The translations under genes and the position numbers were made by a program. Of a DNA stretch of 41,177 bases, positions 29,147 through 36,957 are shown in pieces (the first letter of the stretch is position 1; each line of letters opens with the position of its first letter). Origin of the DNA: Paludibacteraceae bacterium. GTDB taxonomy: Bacteria; Bacteroidota; Bacteroidia; Bacteroidales; Paludibacteraceae. The DNA lies in NCBI GenBank assembly GCA_017630395.1, contig JAGBVI010000128.1, positions 1 through 41,177 of the forward strand. The letters run 5' to 3'. A model generated the notes under the pieces. It worked only from the letters and a program-made list of their open reading frames with translations. It was not told the origin of the DNA and did no database searches.

Positions 29147-29830
29147 ATGGAGCGTTACGCAGAGATTTCTACAAAAATGCCTCGCGAGTTTGTGCTGTTG
29201 CAAGGCTTGGGATGCAAGTGGGCAAAGTGCTCGTTTTGTGATTACCACACAGATGTGAGCGACAATCCTTTTGAGGTGAATCGTATGGTTTTGAGTCGAG
29301 TAACCGGAAAATATGGTGTACTGGACGTGATAAATTCAGGTTCCGGAATTGAACTGGACGAGCAGACATTGGAGGAAATCAAAAAGGTGTTGGAAGAGAA
29401 AAAAATCCACACGATTTGGTTCGAAATGCACTATATGTATCGAAATCGGTTGGAGGAGTTTGCCAAACGTTTTGCGCCGGCAAGGGTTAAGTTTCGCTGT
29501 GGTATCGAGTCGTTCGATGGTGTTCGAAGGAGAGAGTGGAACAAAGGTGTTCCCGCTGATGTGACTGTTGCAGATGTGGCAAAATATTTCAGCGGTGTCT
29601 GTCTGCTGGTCTGTACGCAGGGCGACACAAAGGAGCGCATCATCACAGATATCGAATTGGCTAAAAATAATTTTGAGTATATGAGCGTGAACCTGTTTTG
29701 TAACAACGAAACCGAAGTCCGTCGCGACGAGGAGTTGGCAGACTGGTTTGTGAAAGAGGTTTATCCCAAGATAAAAGATGACAATCGTGTAGAGGTGCTG
29801 ATAGGGAACACCGATTTAGGGGTGGGGTGA
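29147..29830 (+). CDS. Small radical SAM protein paired with the queuosine transporter
   Basis: A 227-residue protein from ATG 29147; an earlier in-frame start would run through the transporter gene. Cys23, Cys28 and Cys31 form a CX4CX2C motif (GLGCKWAKCSFCDYHTD), one residue longer than the standard CX3CX2C loop, which suggests a 4Fe-4S/SAM enzyme. Further conserved-looking segments are VINSGSGIELDEQT, FEMHYMYRNRLEEF, FRCGIESFD and VNLFCNNETEVRRDE. It is small for a radical SAM enzyme. The tight link to a YhhQ transporter suggests queuosine salvage; QueL of Clostridioides difficile is a radical SAM queuine lyase linked to such transport, but I cannot confirm orthology. Confidence 0.8.
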   Translation: MERYAEISTKMPREFVLLQGLGCKWAKCSFCDYHTDVSDNPFEVNRMVLSRVTGKYGVLDVINSGSGIELDEQTLEEIKKVLEEKKIHTIWFEMHYMYRNRLEEFAKRFAPARVKFRCGIESFDGVRRREWNKGVPADVTVADVAKYFSGVCLLVCTQGDTKERIITDIELAKNNFEYMSVNLFCNNETEVRRDEELADWFVKEVYPKIKDDNRVEVLIGNTDLGVG

Positions 29831-29934
29831 TTTCTGTTGTATGGAGGTTGAAAGTTTTGACTCTTTTTTTGCATGGTTAAAATCTTGTTTGTCATAGAAA
29901 ATGTGGAAGTCGACTACAATCCGCTCTTTTTCGA

Positions 29935-31497
29935 TTATAACCACTCCTCCAAATACTTCTCAATGTTCCTTGTCTCGCCGCTGAAGTTCGCACCAATCAA
30001 AGCAATCTTTTTGCCGCTTGCGAGGAACGGCTGGGCGTAGTTCTTCTCCTTGATTTGAGCCATTGCCTCTTCGGCGGTGCCGTTGTATTTGAACTCGAAA
30101 ATATAGACATAATCGGGAGTCTCGATGGTCATATCTACACGTCCGTTGGAAGTGTGAAACTCAGCTTTCGTGTAGAGTCCGCAGAGGTTGCACAAGATGA
30201 AAAGCACGTTCTGGTAGTGGTTTTCTGTGTCCTTGATAAGGTCGTAAGGTGTGTTTGCGAAGAATGATTCGAGACGGGTCATGAAAGCGGTGATGTCACC
30301 GGACTTCACCTCATCAACGAAGCTACGAATCTGAAAAGCGCTCTTGCTCGGTTCTACAGAGGTGTACATCGGCAAAAGATAGCGAAGAAAACCCTTCTTT
30401 ACCTCCTCATTCGGGAAGTCCAATAAATATTCATCGTAGTCTTTATAATAGCCTTTGATGGTTAAATATCCGCTCTGAAAAATCACAGGGATAGGGTCGG
30501 ATGATGCTATATCAACAGAATTCAGCACATCGCCGGTTACGCCTCCTTCTGCCAAATCTTCCAATCGAAAATTACTATTTATCAACAGTTTAACAAGGTA
30601 TGACGGTGTGCCGGTCTCGAACCAATAACTACCGAATTTCAAGTTATCCAAAGTATTCAAAACACTGAACGGATTATACATTCCATGGGCATCTTCTGAA
30701 AAATGATAACCATCATAATTTCTTTTCAGTTCCGAATATGCCTCGTCTAAAGTGATGTTTTGCGAATCTGCCAAACGTTGGACGTAAGGTTCAAACACAC
30801 CGTGTAATTCTCCTTCATCAATTCCGCATAGGTTGTAGTAACGGTTATCCAAGGAGATGTCCTTCAAGTTGTTCAGATCGCTGAACACGCTCACCTTGCC
30901 AAACTTCGTCACACCTGTGAGCATGGAGAACTTGATGCAGCCGTCCTTGCTTTTCAGCGCGCCGTAGAAAGATTTCAGGGTGGAACGGTAATCTTCTTGC
31001 AACTCTTCATTGCCTATAGTTTCAAGTAATGGTTTGTCGTACTCGTCAACCAAAACAGCAACACGTTCGCCGCTCTTTTCGTATGCGGATTGAATAACAT
31101 CCTCAAAACGCATACCAAAATCTGGGTCGTGCGGTTTTATATCATAGAGTTTTTCCCACTTCGAAAGAGTTTTGTCCAACACGGCATCCAATTTCCCTGG
31201 CTCTTTATACTTCGCCGTATTCAAATCCAGATGCAGCACCGGATGCACCGTCCATTTCTGCTCAAGCTGCTCGACAGCCAAGCCTTTGAACAAGTCTTTT
31301 TTGCCAAGAAAATAGGCTTTCAACGTACTGATAAGCAAACTCTTACCAAAGCGGCGAGGACGAGAGAGGAAATAATAACTCCCTGTTGACACAAGTCTAT
31401 GCATCAACGCAGTTTTATCTACGTATAAGTAATTCTCCTTACGCAGTTTCTCGAAATCCTGAATGCCGATAGGCAAGTTTTTTAACGTCTGCTCCAT
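29935..31497 (-). CDS. AAA-ATPase-like and PD-(D/E)XK nuclease-like protein
   Basis: A 520-residue protein of the AAA-ATPase-like (PF09820) plus PDDEXK_9 (PF08011) type. The N-terminus has LPIGIQDFEKLRKENYLYVDKT and a P-loop-like RPRRFGKSLLIST near 47-59; VLVDEYDKPLLE is the Walker B-like site near 144-155. The C-terminus has GRVDMTIETPDYVYIFEFKYNG, a D-(E)FK nuclease-like signature near 458-479. Such proteins occur in many copies in gut Bacteroidetes and Clostridia; their role is not settled and some may be mobile. It is more GC-rich than the tra region. Confidence 0.9.
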   Translation of the reverse strand: MEQTLKNLPIGIQDFEKLRKENYLYVDKTALMHRLVSTGSYYFLSRPRRFGKSLLISTLKAYFLGKKDLFKGLAVEQLEQKWTVHPVLHLDLNTAKYKEPGKLDAVLDKTLSKWEKLYDIKPHDPDFGMRFEDVIQSAYEKSGERVAVLVDEYDKPLLETIGNEELQEDYRSTLKSFYGALKSKDGCIKFSMLTGVTKFGKVSVFSDLNNLKDISLDNRYYNLCGIDEGELHGVFEPYVQRLADSQNITLDEAYSELKRNYDGYHFSEDAHGMYNPFSVLNTLDNLKFGSYWFETGTPSYLVKLLINSNFRLEDLAEGGVTGDVLNSVDIASSDPIPVIFQSGYLTIKGYYKDYDEYLLDFPNEEVKKGFLRYLLPMYTSVEPSKSAFQIRSFVDEVKSGDITAFMTRLESFFANTPYDLIKDTENHYQNVLFILCNLCGLYTKAEFHTSNGRVDMTIETPDYVYIFEFKYNGTAEEAMAQIKEKNYAQPFLASGKKIALIGANFSGETRNIEKYLEEWL

Positions 31498-31517
31498 ACG
31501 CTGAATTTTTCTTTCTG

Positions 31518-31546
31518 CAAAGATAATGTTTTGGAAATGATTTCAA
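31518..31546 (-). promoter_or_regulatory. Promoter of the AAA-ATPase-like gene
   Basis: On the minus strand TATCTTTG (31518-31525) is preceded after 18 bases by TTG (31544-31546), close to the Bacteroidetes consensus, 20 bases before the ATG at 31497. Confidence 0.6.
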
Positions 31547-31595
31547 TAGTAGAGTAACAAAAATTAATGAATGAGGAATGAGGAGTTAGAAATTA

Positions 31596-31688
31596 ATGCT
31601 CTTGCCCCGCCATGGCGAGTTTTGTTCTGTGCCTCAATGCCGAGGGCGGTGCTAACGGCTGATGAGTTTTGCCCTTTCAGGACGCAGG
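31596..31688 (-). repeat. GC-rich dispersed repeat, copy 1
   Basis: On the minus strand this 93-base stretch (gaaagggcaaaactcatcag ... caccgccctcggcatt ... gcggggcaagagcatt) is about 80% identical by eye to 40847-40939 on the plus strand. It is clearly richer in G+C than its surroundings. It occupies part of the 307-base gap between the AAA-ATPase-like and GDYXXLXY genes; the rest shows only the promoter. An 82-residue reading frame crosses it, but I take this as chance. Confidence 0.7.
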
Positions 31689-31804
31689 TTGGAGCGTAAC
31701 GTTGAGAGTGAATATATACAGCTCTGGTTGTTAGTGCATTGCAAATGCTTGTACTCGGAGCAGTCGAATTGCAGATCCTGTCGAGCGGGATGGTCAAAAC
31801 AAAC

Positions 31805-32320
31805 TCACTCAATCAGTTTTTTGTTCTCATTGCACAGTCCGACAAGGCTGCAAGTCCCAATCATCTCTCCTTTTGTCACAACTTTCAGCATACCGTACTT
31901 GGCGGTCGCATATTTATTGGCAGTGCCTTCTTGAAAGAAATAACTGTCTGAACCGATGGTATAGAACTTTCCTCCCCAGCTGTTTTTTTCTAAAGAATAT
32001 CGAAGCAGAAGTTCATCCTCTCTTAATGCTACTGCTGCGTCATTGGTCAAACTGACAAAATGGGCGACTCTATCATCGTCTAACCGCACAACGCAAAATT
32101 TGTTCGATTCTGCTTCAAGACCATAAATATGATTACAAACTTCAAAATGAAGAGTCATATAGTCCCCTTGCATAAGCGAGCGAGGGTCCACCGGACGCAA
32201 TTCCAGCAACACAATCTCACCTTCGCTCAGAACCTTCTCGTTCTTCACTATGTTGAAACCAAAAAACAGCAGCACAAGCACCATGTTGGCTGATATGATG
32301 AATAGTTTTAATTTGCTCAT
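31805..32320 (-). CDS. GDYXXLXY-domain membrane-anchored protein
   Basis: A 171-residue protein with one N-terminal membrane segment (about 5-24) and GDYMTLHF at residues 52-59, the defining motif of the GDYXXLXY family (PF14345). Most of the chain should lie outside the cytoplasm. Its ATG overlaps the stop of the DUF4401 gene as ATGA, so the two are translationally coupled. This family commonly travels with DUF4401 and DUF2157; the shared function is unknown. Confidence 0.88.
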   Translation of the reverse strand: MSKLKLFIISANMVLVLLFFGFNIVKNEKVLSEGEIVLLELRPVDPRSLMQGDYMTLHFEVCNHIYGLEAESNKFCVVRLDDDRVAHFVSLTNDAAVALREDELLLRYSLEKNSWGGKFYTIGSDSYFFQEGTANKYATAKYGMLKVVTKGEMIGTCSLVGLCNENKKLIE

Positions 32321-33276
32321 TTTTTTAATCTGTTGATGAAAAAGAATAGTAGTAAAAAGATGATTCCGCTACCCATAAGCAAGTATGATTTATGACTTAG
32401 TAAGATCTCCATGTCGTAGTAGAACTTGCCGATAGAATAGATTAGGAAGAGTCCAAACGCAATCACACCGAACTTGTCCAACACCATGTAGGTGAGAATC
32501 AAGCCCAGCACAGCAAGTGAGACGTTGGGCGTGACGCAGGAGGCAGCGCAACCTAACAAAACAAGAGCCGTGCCCAAAGCTTTTTTTGTGGATCCTATCT
32601 CCTGCTTTGACAATATAAAGAGTGCCACTGCGAAACTTAATAAGGCGCAAATAATAGACTGCGCTACATTGTCAATACCCAACAAAGCGTATGGGATAGC
32701 AACAACTACTATACAAAAGCGAAGGGTGGGTATATATTGTGCATAAAGATTTTCTTTTTTGAATTTATCCGCATCAAACCAAATCGTCAAGCCGTAGATA
32801 ACCATTAAGAGGATTGAGTAGTAAAATGAAAAGTTTTTCAAAAAAGAATATCCTTTAAATTCGAACATTAGAGGGAAGACAGAGACAATCGACAAAAGAA
32901 TGATCTGTCTCAAAAAATGGTTTCGACAAAAAATCCACGATACAATCAGCACGCAGAATTCAAAAAACCAGAAAGCACTTTTAGGCATTTCATGATTTAT
33001 CAACATAAAAGAAGAGAGAACTTCTCCAGAAAAGAAAAGTGGCAGTGCTACCGAAAGTATAAGTTTTTCGTTATCAACTTTTCTCGTCATTATGATAGAG
33101 CCAATAATCAAGCATAAGCCCAAAACAAGAGCGGCACCAGCAGAACCCTCCACCATTAGTGCCAACGGGGCACCAACCATTAACATGGTTATCTGTCCTC
33201 CAATATAAAAGAGCAATTTGAGCGGCCACGTCAGTTTTGTGCCCTCTGTCAAATCATATTTGTCTGTAAATTCCAT
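32317..33276 (-). CDS. DUF4401 polytopic membrane protein
   Basis: A 319-residue protein from the ATG at 33276 (MEFTDKYDLTEG; a TTG two codons upstream is less likely). It has about ten hydrophobic segments with little between them, fitting the DUF4401 family (PF14351). It is coupled to the GDYXXLXY gene downstream by a 4-base overlap. The DUF2157 partner is upstream, separated by a 223-base gap that contains a MITE-like element. Function unknown. Confidence 0.82.
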   Translation of the reverse strand: MEFTDKYDLTEGTKLTWPLKLLFYIGGQITMLMVGAPLALMVEGSAGAALVLGLCLIIGSIIMTRKVDNEKLILSVALPLFFSGEVLSSFMLINHEMPKSAFWFFEFCVLIVSWIFCRNHFLRQIILLSIVSVFPLMFEFKGYSFLKNFSFYYSILLMVIYGLTIWFDADKFKKENLYAQYIPTLRFCIVVVAIPYALLGIDNVAQSIICALLSFAVALFILSKQEIGSTKKALGTALVLLGCAASCVTPNVSLAVLGLILTYMVLDKFGVIAFGLFLIYSIGKFYYDMEILLSHKSYLLMGSGIIFLLLFFFINRLKK

Positions 33277-33306
33277 AAACAATCCTTTTGAAAGTTTTTA
33301 AGTAGG

Positions 33307-33494
33307 GTTCTATAAATTCATTTCGAGGAATTTTTGAATTTATTTCGAGCAGATTGCTGTGCGAAAGTAGGGAGCTGTGCAGACACTGTAACCGTCCGAC
33401 AATCAGCAAGTTGCTGAAATAAATCAAAAAGTGCCGAAAAGTTTATCAACCCACGATTTGTACTTTTTAATTATAAACGGTGAATTTATAGAAC
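33307..33494. mobile_element. MITE-like element family II (188 bp)
   Basis: gttctataaattca at 33307-33320 is perfectly inverted at 33481-33494 (tgaatttatagaac). The interior has no coding capacity and shares tttatttcgagca with MITE family I, suggesting related elements. It lies between DUF2157 and DUF4401, two genes that are usually contiguous. A matching end, gttctata, recurs at 34433-34440. A clear target duplication is not visible. Confidence 0.6.
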
Positions 33495-33499
33495 TCACC

Positions 33500-34420
33500 T
33501 TAATCATTGTTTTGATTCTCTGTCTGCTGATTTGCAGAAGGAATCGCATCCCACTCCCTCTTTTTGTCTATGAGGTGTTTGCCTAAAAAATAGATGCCGG
33601 CCATAAATGGGATTGAGACCCAAATCATCATCTCCCAATCATCTATAATCCGAATCAATAATTCATATATTATGGTTAAAACACCTATGCAGAAAACAGA
33701 ATAGAGCATGAGGTTTCTCTTCATGAACGCATAAAAGAGGGTTGCTACGCTCACTGCTATGCTAACAGAAAAATCCCAGACCTCAATATAGTCAAAGCCA
33801 TCAAAGATAACAATTGAAATCATAATCACGGCGAGGGTGTATGCAATGCCGAAAAGCAGTGTTATAAACCATTGTGGTGCAACACTTTTATGCGGAATCA
33901 ACTTTGGTGATAATTCAAAAAAGAGGATGAAAAGAGAGGTGATAACCGCAAAGTCTGTGAATTCTAATTTGACAGACGGAATCAATCCGTAGGCAAGCAT
34001 CGTCAAGCCTATAAAGAAAATCCATAACGGATAAAAGTCTGCCACAACCACCCAAACCACAATGCAAATAGCCCAAGATAGGAAGAGCGTGTAACTGTCT
34101 GCTCCCGTCTGGTATATTTGTCCGAACAGAGCCAAGAAAGCACCTACCAGTATGCACATGGAAAAAATGGTTATGTTGCGCACCCAGTCGCGCATGGGCA
34201 CTTTCACCACGGCTACAAAGGTGGAGAGCAAAAGAGCCGCCACAATTCCCATCTTTACAAAACGATGAATCGTTTCCCAGTTGTAGGCAAAGAAAAATAT
34301 GATTCCGCTCAACAGGAGACCGGCTCCAAGCGAGAGCGTCAAAACCTCAGAAAACCTCAACCACTTTTGTGCATCGACTTTTCCCGCAGGTGTTGTGTTA
34401 ATAATACTATTTCCTTCCAT
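33500..34420 (-). CDS. DUF2157 predicted membrane protein
   Basis: A 306-residue protein whose N-terminus (AGKVDAQKWLRFSEVL) is soluble and followed by about nine membrane segments, starting LGAGLLLSGIIFFFAYNW. This fits DUF2157 (PF09925). It is the first gene of the DUF2157, DUF4401, GDYXXLXY trio, now separated from the next gene by the MITE-like element. A TACCTTTG box on the minus strand at 34498-34505 may be its promoter. Function unknown. Confidence 0.85.
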   Translation of the reverse strand: MEGNSIINTTPAGKVDAQKWLRFSEVLTLSLGAGLLLSGIIFFFAYNWETIHRFVKMGIVAALLLSTFVAVVKVPMRDWVRNITIFSMCILVGAFLALFGQIYQTGADSYTLFLSWAICIVVWVVVADFYPLWIFFIGLTMLAYGLIPSVKLEFTDFAVITSLFILFFELSPKLIPHKSVAPQWFITLLFGIAYTLAVIMISIVIFDGFDYIEVWDFSVSIAVSVATLFYAFMKRNLMLYSVFCIGVLTIIYELLIRIIDDWEMMIWVSIPFMAGIYFLGKHLIDKKREWDAIPSANQQTENQNND

Positions 34421-34497
34421 TTTATTAGTGAGGTTCTATAAAAACTCTTTTAGCGAATAACCTGAACCTCATTATGGCTACTGCAAAAGCTTTTTTT

Positions 34498-34505
34498 CAA
34501 AGGTA
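34498..34505 (-). promoter_or_regulatory. -7 box for the DUF2157 gene
   Basis: TACCTTTG on the minus strand, 78 bases before the ATG at 34420. No well-spaced TTTG is present. The gap 34421-34686 otherwise holds only the gttctata half-site at 34433-34440. Confidence 0.45.
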
Positions 34506-34686
34506 GTATAATATTTGTAATTTATGAAATTATTTTAGACCTTTGTAGGAGAGTTATGGATGCTTATGGTTACACTTCGTTTTTACAGTACACCCTAATA
34601 ATCCTAAGCATTTCATCTCTTGGACCATAATTAATCACTACAACAGATTATTCTATGTTCTTTGGTTAACATTCAAACAAAAATGT

Positions 34687-35218
34687 ATGGCAAAAAAAAC
34701 GAAATTAACAATTGAAATATTGCGTGCAGAAGCAAAACAATTCTGTATAGCAGAATCAAAAATTAAAAACAGCGAATATCAATAAAGCAACCTCAATCAT
34801 CATGTCCATATAAAGATGCAAAACAAAAAATTTTTGGTTTAGGTTACAATTTACTGGTTTTTGTATATAATAAAATTGATAATCCTAAAACCAAAACTAC
34901 AACATTACACTTTGTGAGTTGCACGTTTATATCAAGTGAACGAACTGCTGATTATACAACCACTTACCGTTTGCGTGAAATGATAAAAGATAAAGCTAAC
35001 GAAGAGGATATAGTTGCGTATTTAACTGATAAAAACATTCCGGCAGATGAAATAACTTTGCAAAACATGGCAAAAATGATAATGAAAAATCCTCCTAAAC
35101 AAGGATATTTAACATATCTAATGCATTGCAGTGGAGGTTGCAATATCAGAGAGTTGTTTCTCTAACGAAAAACGTGTCTGGCATTAACAAAATCATTGAT
35201 GAGAATATTGAAAAATGA
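34687..35218 (+). pseudogene. Decayed type II restriction endonuclease
   Basis: The intact start reads MAKKTKLTIEILRAEAKQF and stops after 32 residues (TAA 34783-34785). Coding resumes in another frame near 34776 with SIKQPQSSCPYKDAKQKIFG, LGYNLLVFVYNK, ERTADYTTTYRLREM and NPPKQGYLT. From memory of this restriction-enzyme family, the catalytic region should lie just before SIKQP, so it seems to have been lost in an internal deletion. A second lesion, a 1-base loss near 35115, shifts the tail; correcting it gives ISNALQWRLQYQRVVSL and a stop (35216-35218) overlapping the methyltransferase ATG as ATGA. The enzyme is almost surely inactive. The specific restriction family is recognised by pattern, not by search. 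Confidence 0.75.
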
Positions 35219-36900
35219 TTTTTTTTAACACCTATATCAGTGAATCTGTATTTTGTTTTTTTAAGAATAAAAAAAACATTTTAGTCTCCGTAGAAGATGC
35301 TAACAAGTATCTTCAAGAGCAATGCGGGATTAAAGCATTTTTTGAGAATGATTCAGAGCTATTGCAACTAACTAACAAACTTAATGAACAATTTACTAAT
35401 GAAGTTTGCGAAAGTGATGCAGAATATGGAGATTTTCAAACAAACCAGAATTTAACTTTTCAGATTGCAGAAAATCTTAAAAACAGCGGAGTTTCTCCAA
35501 AAATTGTTATTGAGCCGACTTGCGGTAAAGGACATTTTATTATTGCTGCGTTGGATGCATTTGATGACATTGAAGCAATATATGGCGTAGAAATACAAAA
35601 AAAACACATTTGGCAATCAAAATTTAACATTCTGGATTATTTTCTCTTGAATCCCAATAGAAAGATTCCTAATATTTATATTATTCATTCAAGCATATTC
35701 GATTTTGATTATCTCTCAATAAAGAAATCAATTGCAAAAAAAGAACTACTGATTATAGGAAATCCACCATGGGTAACCAATTCTGCATTGGGTATGATGG
35801 ATTCTAAAAACCTCCCTCAAAAATCAAACTTTAAACAACATAAAGGACTTGATGCAATGACTGGGAAGGGGAACTTTGATATTGCAGAATATATAACGAT
35901 TGATTTGCTGAGGAATTTCGGGGATTGTACCGGCAACATGGCATTTTTGGTAAAAAACTCTGTCATCAAAAACATTGTTCATGACATTCCAAAACTTAAG
36001 TTGCCAATCGCAAATATGAAAAAACAAAACATCGACAGTAAAAAAGAGTTTGATGTAAGTGTTGATGCGGCTTTATTTATTTGTGAGTTAAACAAGAACA
36101 CCGAATATTCATGTCAAGAGTCAGATTTTTATTCTTCTGAAATAAAATGTGATTTTGGATGGAAGGATAATAAATTTATGTCTGTTTTATCATTAAACAA
36201 TGAAGTAGATGGAATCTCTCCTTTTGTGTGGCGACAAGGGATTAAACACGATTGTTCAAAAGTCATGGAAATAGAGTCTGAAGGCAATATATTTTGCAAT
36301 AAGTTAGGAGAACGGTTTACCCTTGAAGATAATCTTATTTATCCTTTGTTAAAAAGCTCTGATTTAAAGACAACAGTAGCAAAATTAACACGGAAAATGA
36401 CGATTGTTACACAAAAATTTATTGGGCAGAACACTTCTTATATAAAAGAGTTTCCGCAAACATATAAATATCTTAATGACCACATTGATTTATTCCGAAT
36501 GAGAAAATCAAGCATTTATAAAGGGAAATGTGATTTTTCAATATTTGGCGTTGGAGAATATTCTTTCAAACCCTATAAAATAGCCATTTCGGGCTTGTAT
36601 AAGACATTTCATTTCTGTCTCGTAAAACCCCAGAATGGGAAACCAGTCATGCTGGACGACACTTGTTACTTCATTGGATTTGACACCTTAGAACAAGCTG
36701 AATATGTGTGGGAACTTTTAAATTCTGACCTCGTTGAAAATCTATTAAAAAGCATTACTTTCAAAGATGCAAAACGAATGATCACAAAAGATATATTAAT
36801 GAGAATTGATTTAAAAAAAGTAGCTGAAAAGAAAGGCAAAAAAGGTTTCCTTACGGATTTAGGGAAAAACACAAACCTACAATTAAGTTTATTTGACTGA
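35215..36900 (+). CDS. DNA N6-adenine (or N4-cytosine) methyltransferase, orphan of a restriction-modification system
   Basis: A 561-residue protein with the amino-methyltransferase motifs VIEPTCGKGHF at 98-108 (motif I, SAM binding) and NPPW at 183-186 (motif IV, catalytic). NPPW-type motif IV fits amino-methylation, probably N6-adenine. The C-terminal region (about 290-540) is the likely target-recognition domain. The frame is intact and the start overlaps the former end of the restriction gene, so it was the modification half of a type II system. With the nuclease dead it now acts as a solitary methyltransferase, if expressed. The recognition sequence cannot be deduced. Confidence 0.9.
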   Translation: MIFFNTYISESVFCFFKNKKNILVSVEDANKYLQEQCGIKAFFENDSELLQLTNKLNEQFTNEVCESDAEYGDFQTNQNLTFQIAENLKNSGVSPKIVIEPTCGKGHFIIAALDAFDDIEAIYGVEIQKKHIWQSKFNILDYFLLNPNRKIPNIYIIHSSIFDFDYLSIKKSIAKKELLIIGNPPWVTNSALGMMDSKNLPQKSNFKQHKGLDAMTGKGNFDIAEYITIDLLRNFGDCTGNMAFLVKNSVIKNIVHDIPKLKLPIANMKKQNIDSKKEFDVSVDAALFICELNKNTEYSCQESDFYSSEIKCDFGWKDNKFMSVLSLNNEVDGISPFVWRQGIKHDCSKVMEIESEGNIFCNKLGERFTLEDNLIYPLLKSSDLKTTVAKLTRKMTIVTQKFIGQNTSYIKEFPQTYKYLNDHIDLFRMRKSSIYKGKCDFSIFGVGEYSFKPYKIAISGLYKTFHFCLVKPQNGKPVMLDDTCYFIGFDTLEQAEYVWELLNSDLVENLLKSITFKDAKRMITKDILMRIDLKKVAEKKGKKGFLTDLGKNTNLQLSLFD

Positions 36901-36957
36901 ATCCTTGTTTCAAAAGAACGAGACATTCTCCAACTGCTTTTCTTCTTCCAAGAACCC

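Noticed and set aside
31564-31812. 82-codon minus-strand frame
   Set aside because: Coincides with the GC-rich dispersed repeat; the counterpart at 40847 does not keep a matching long frame.
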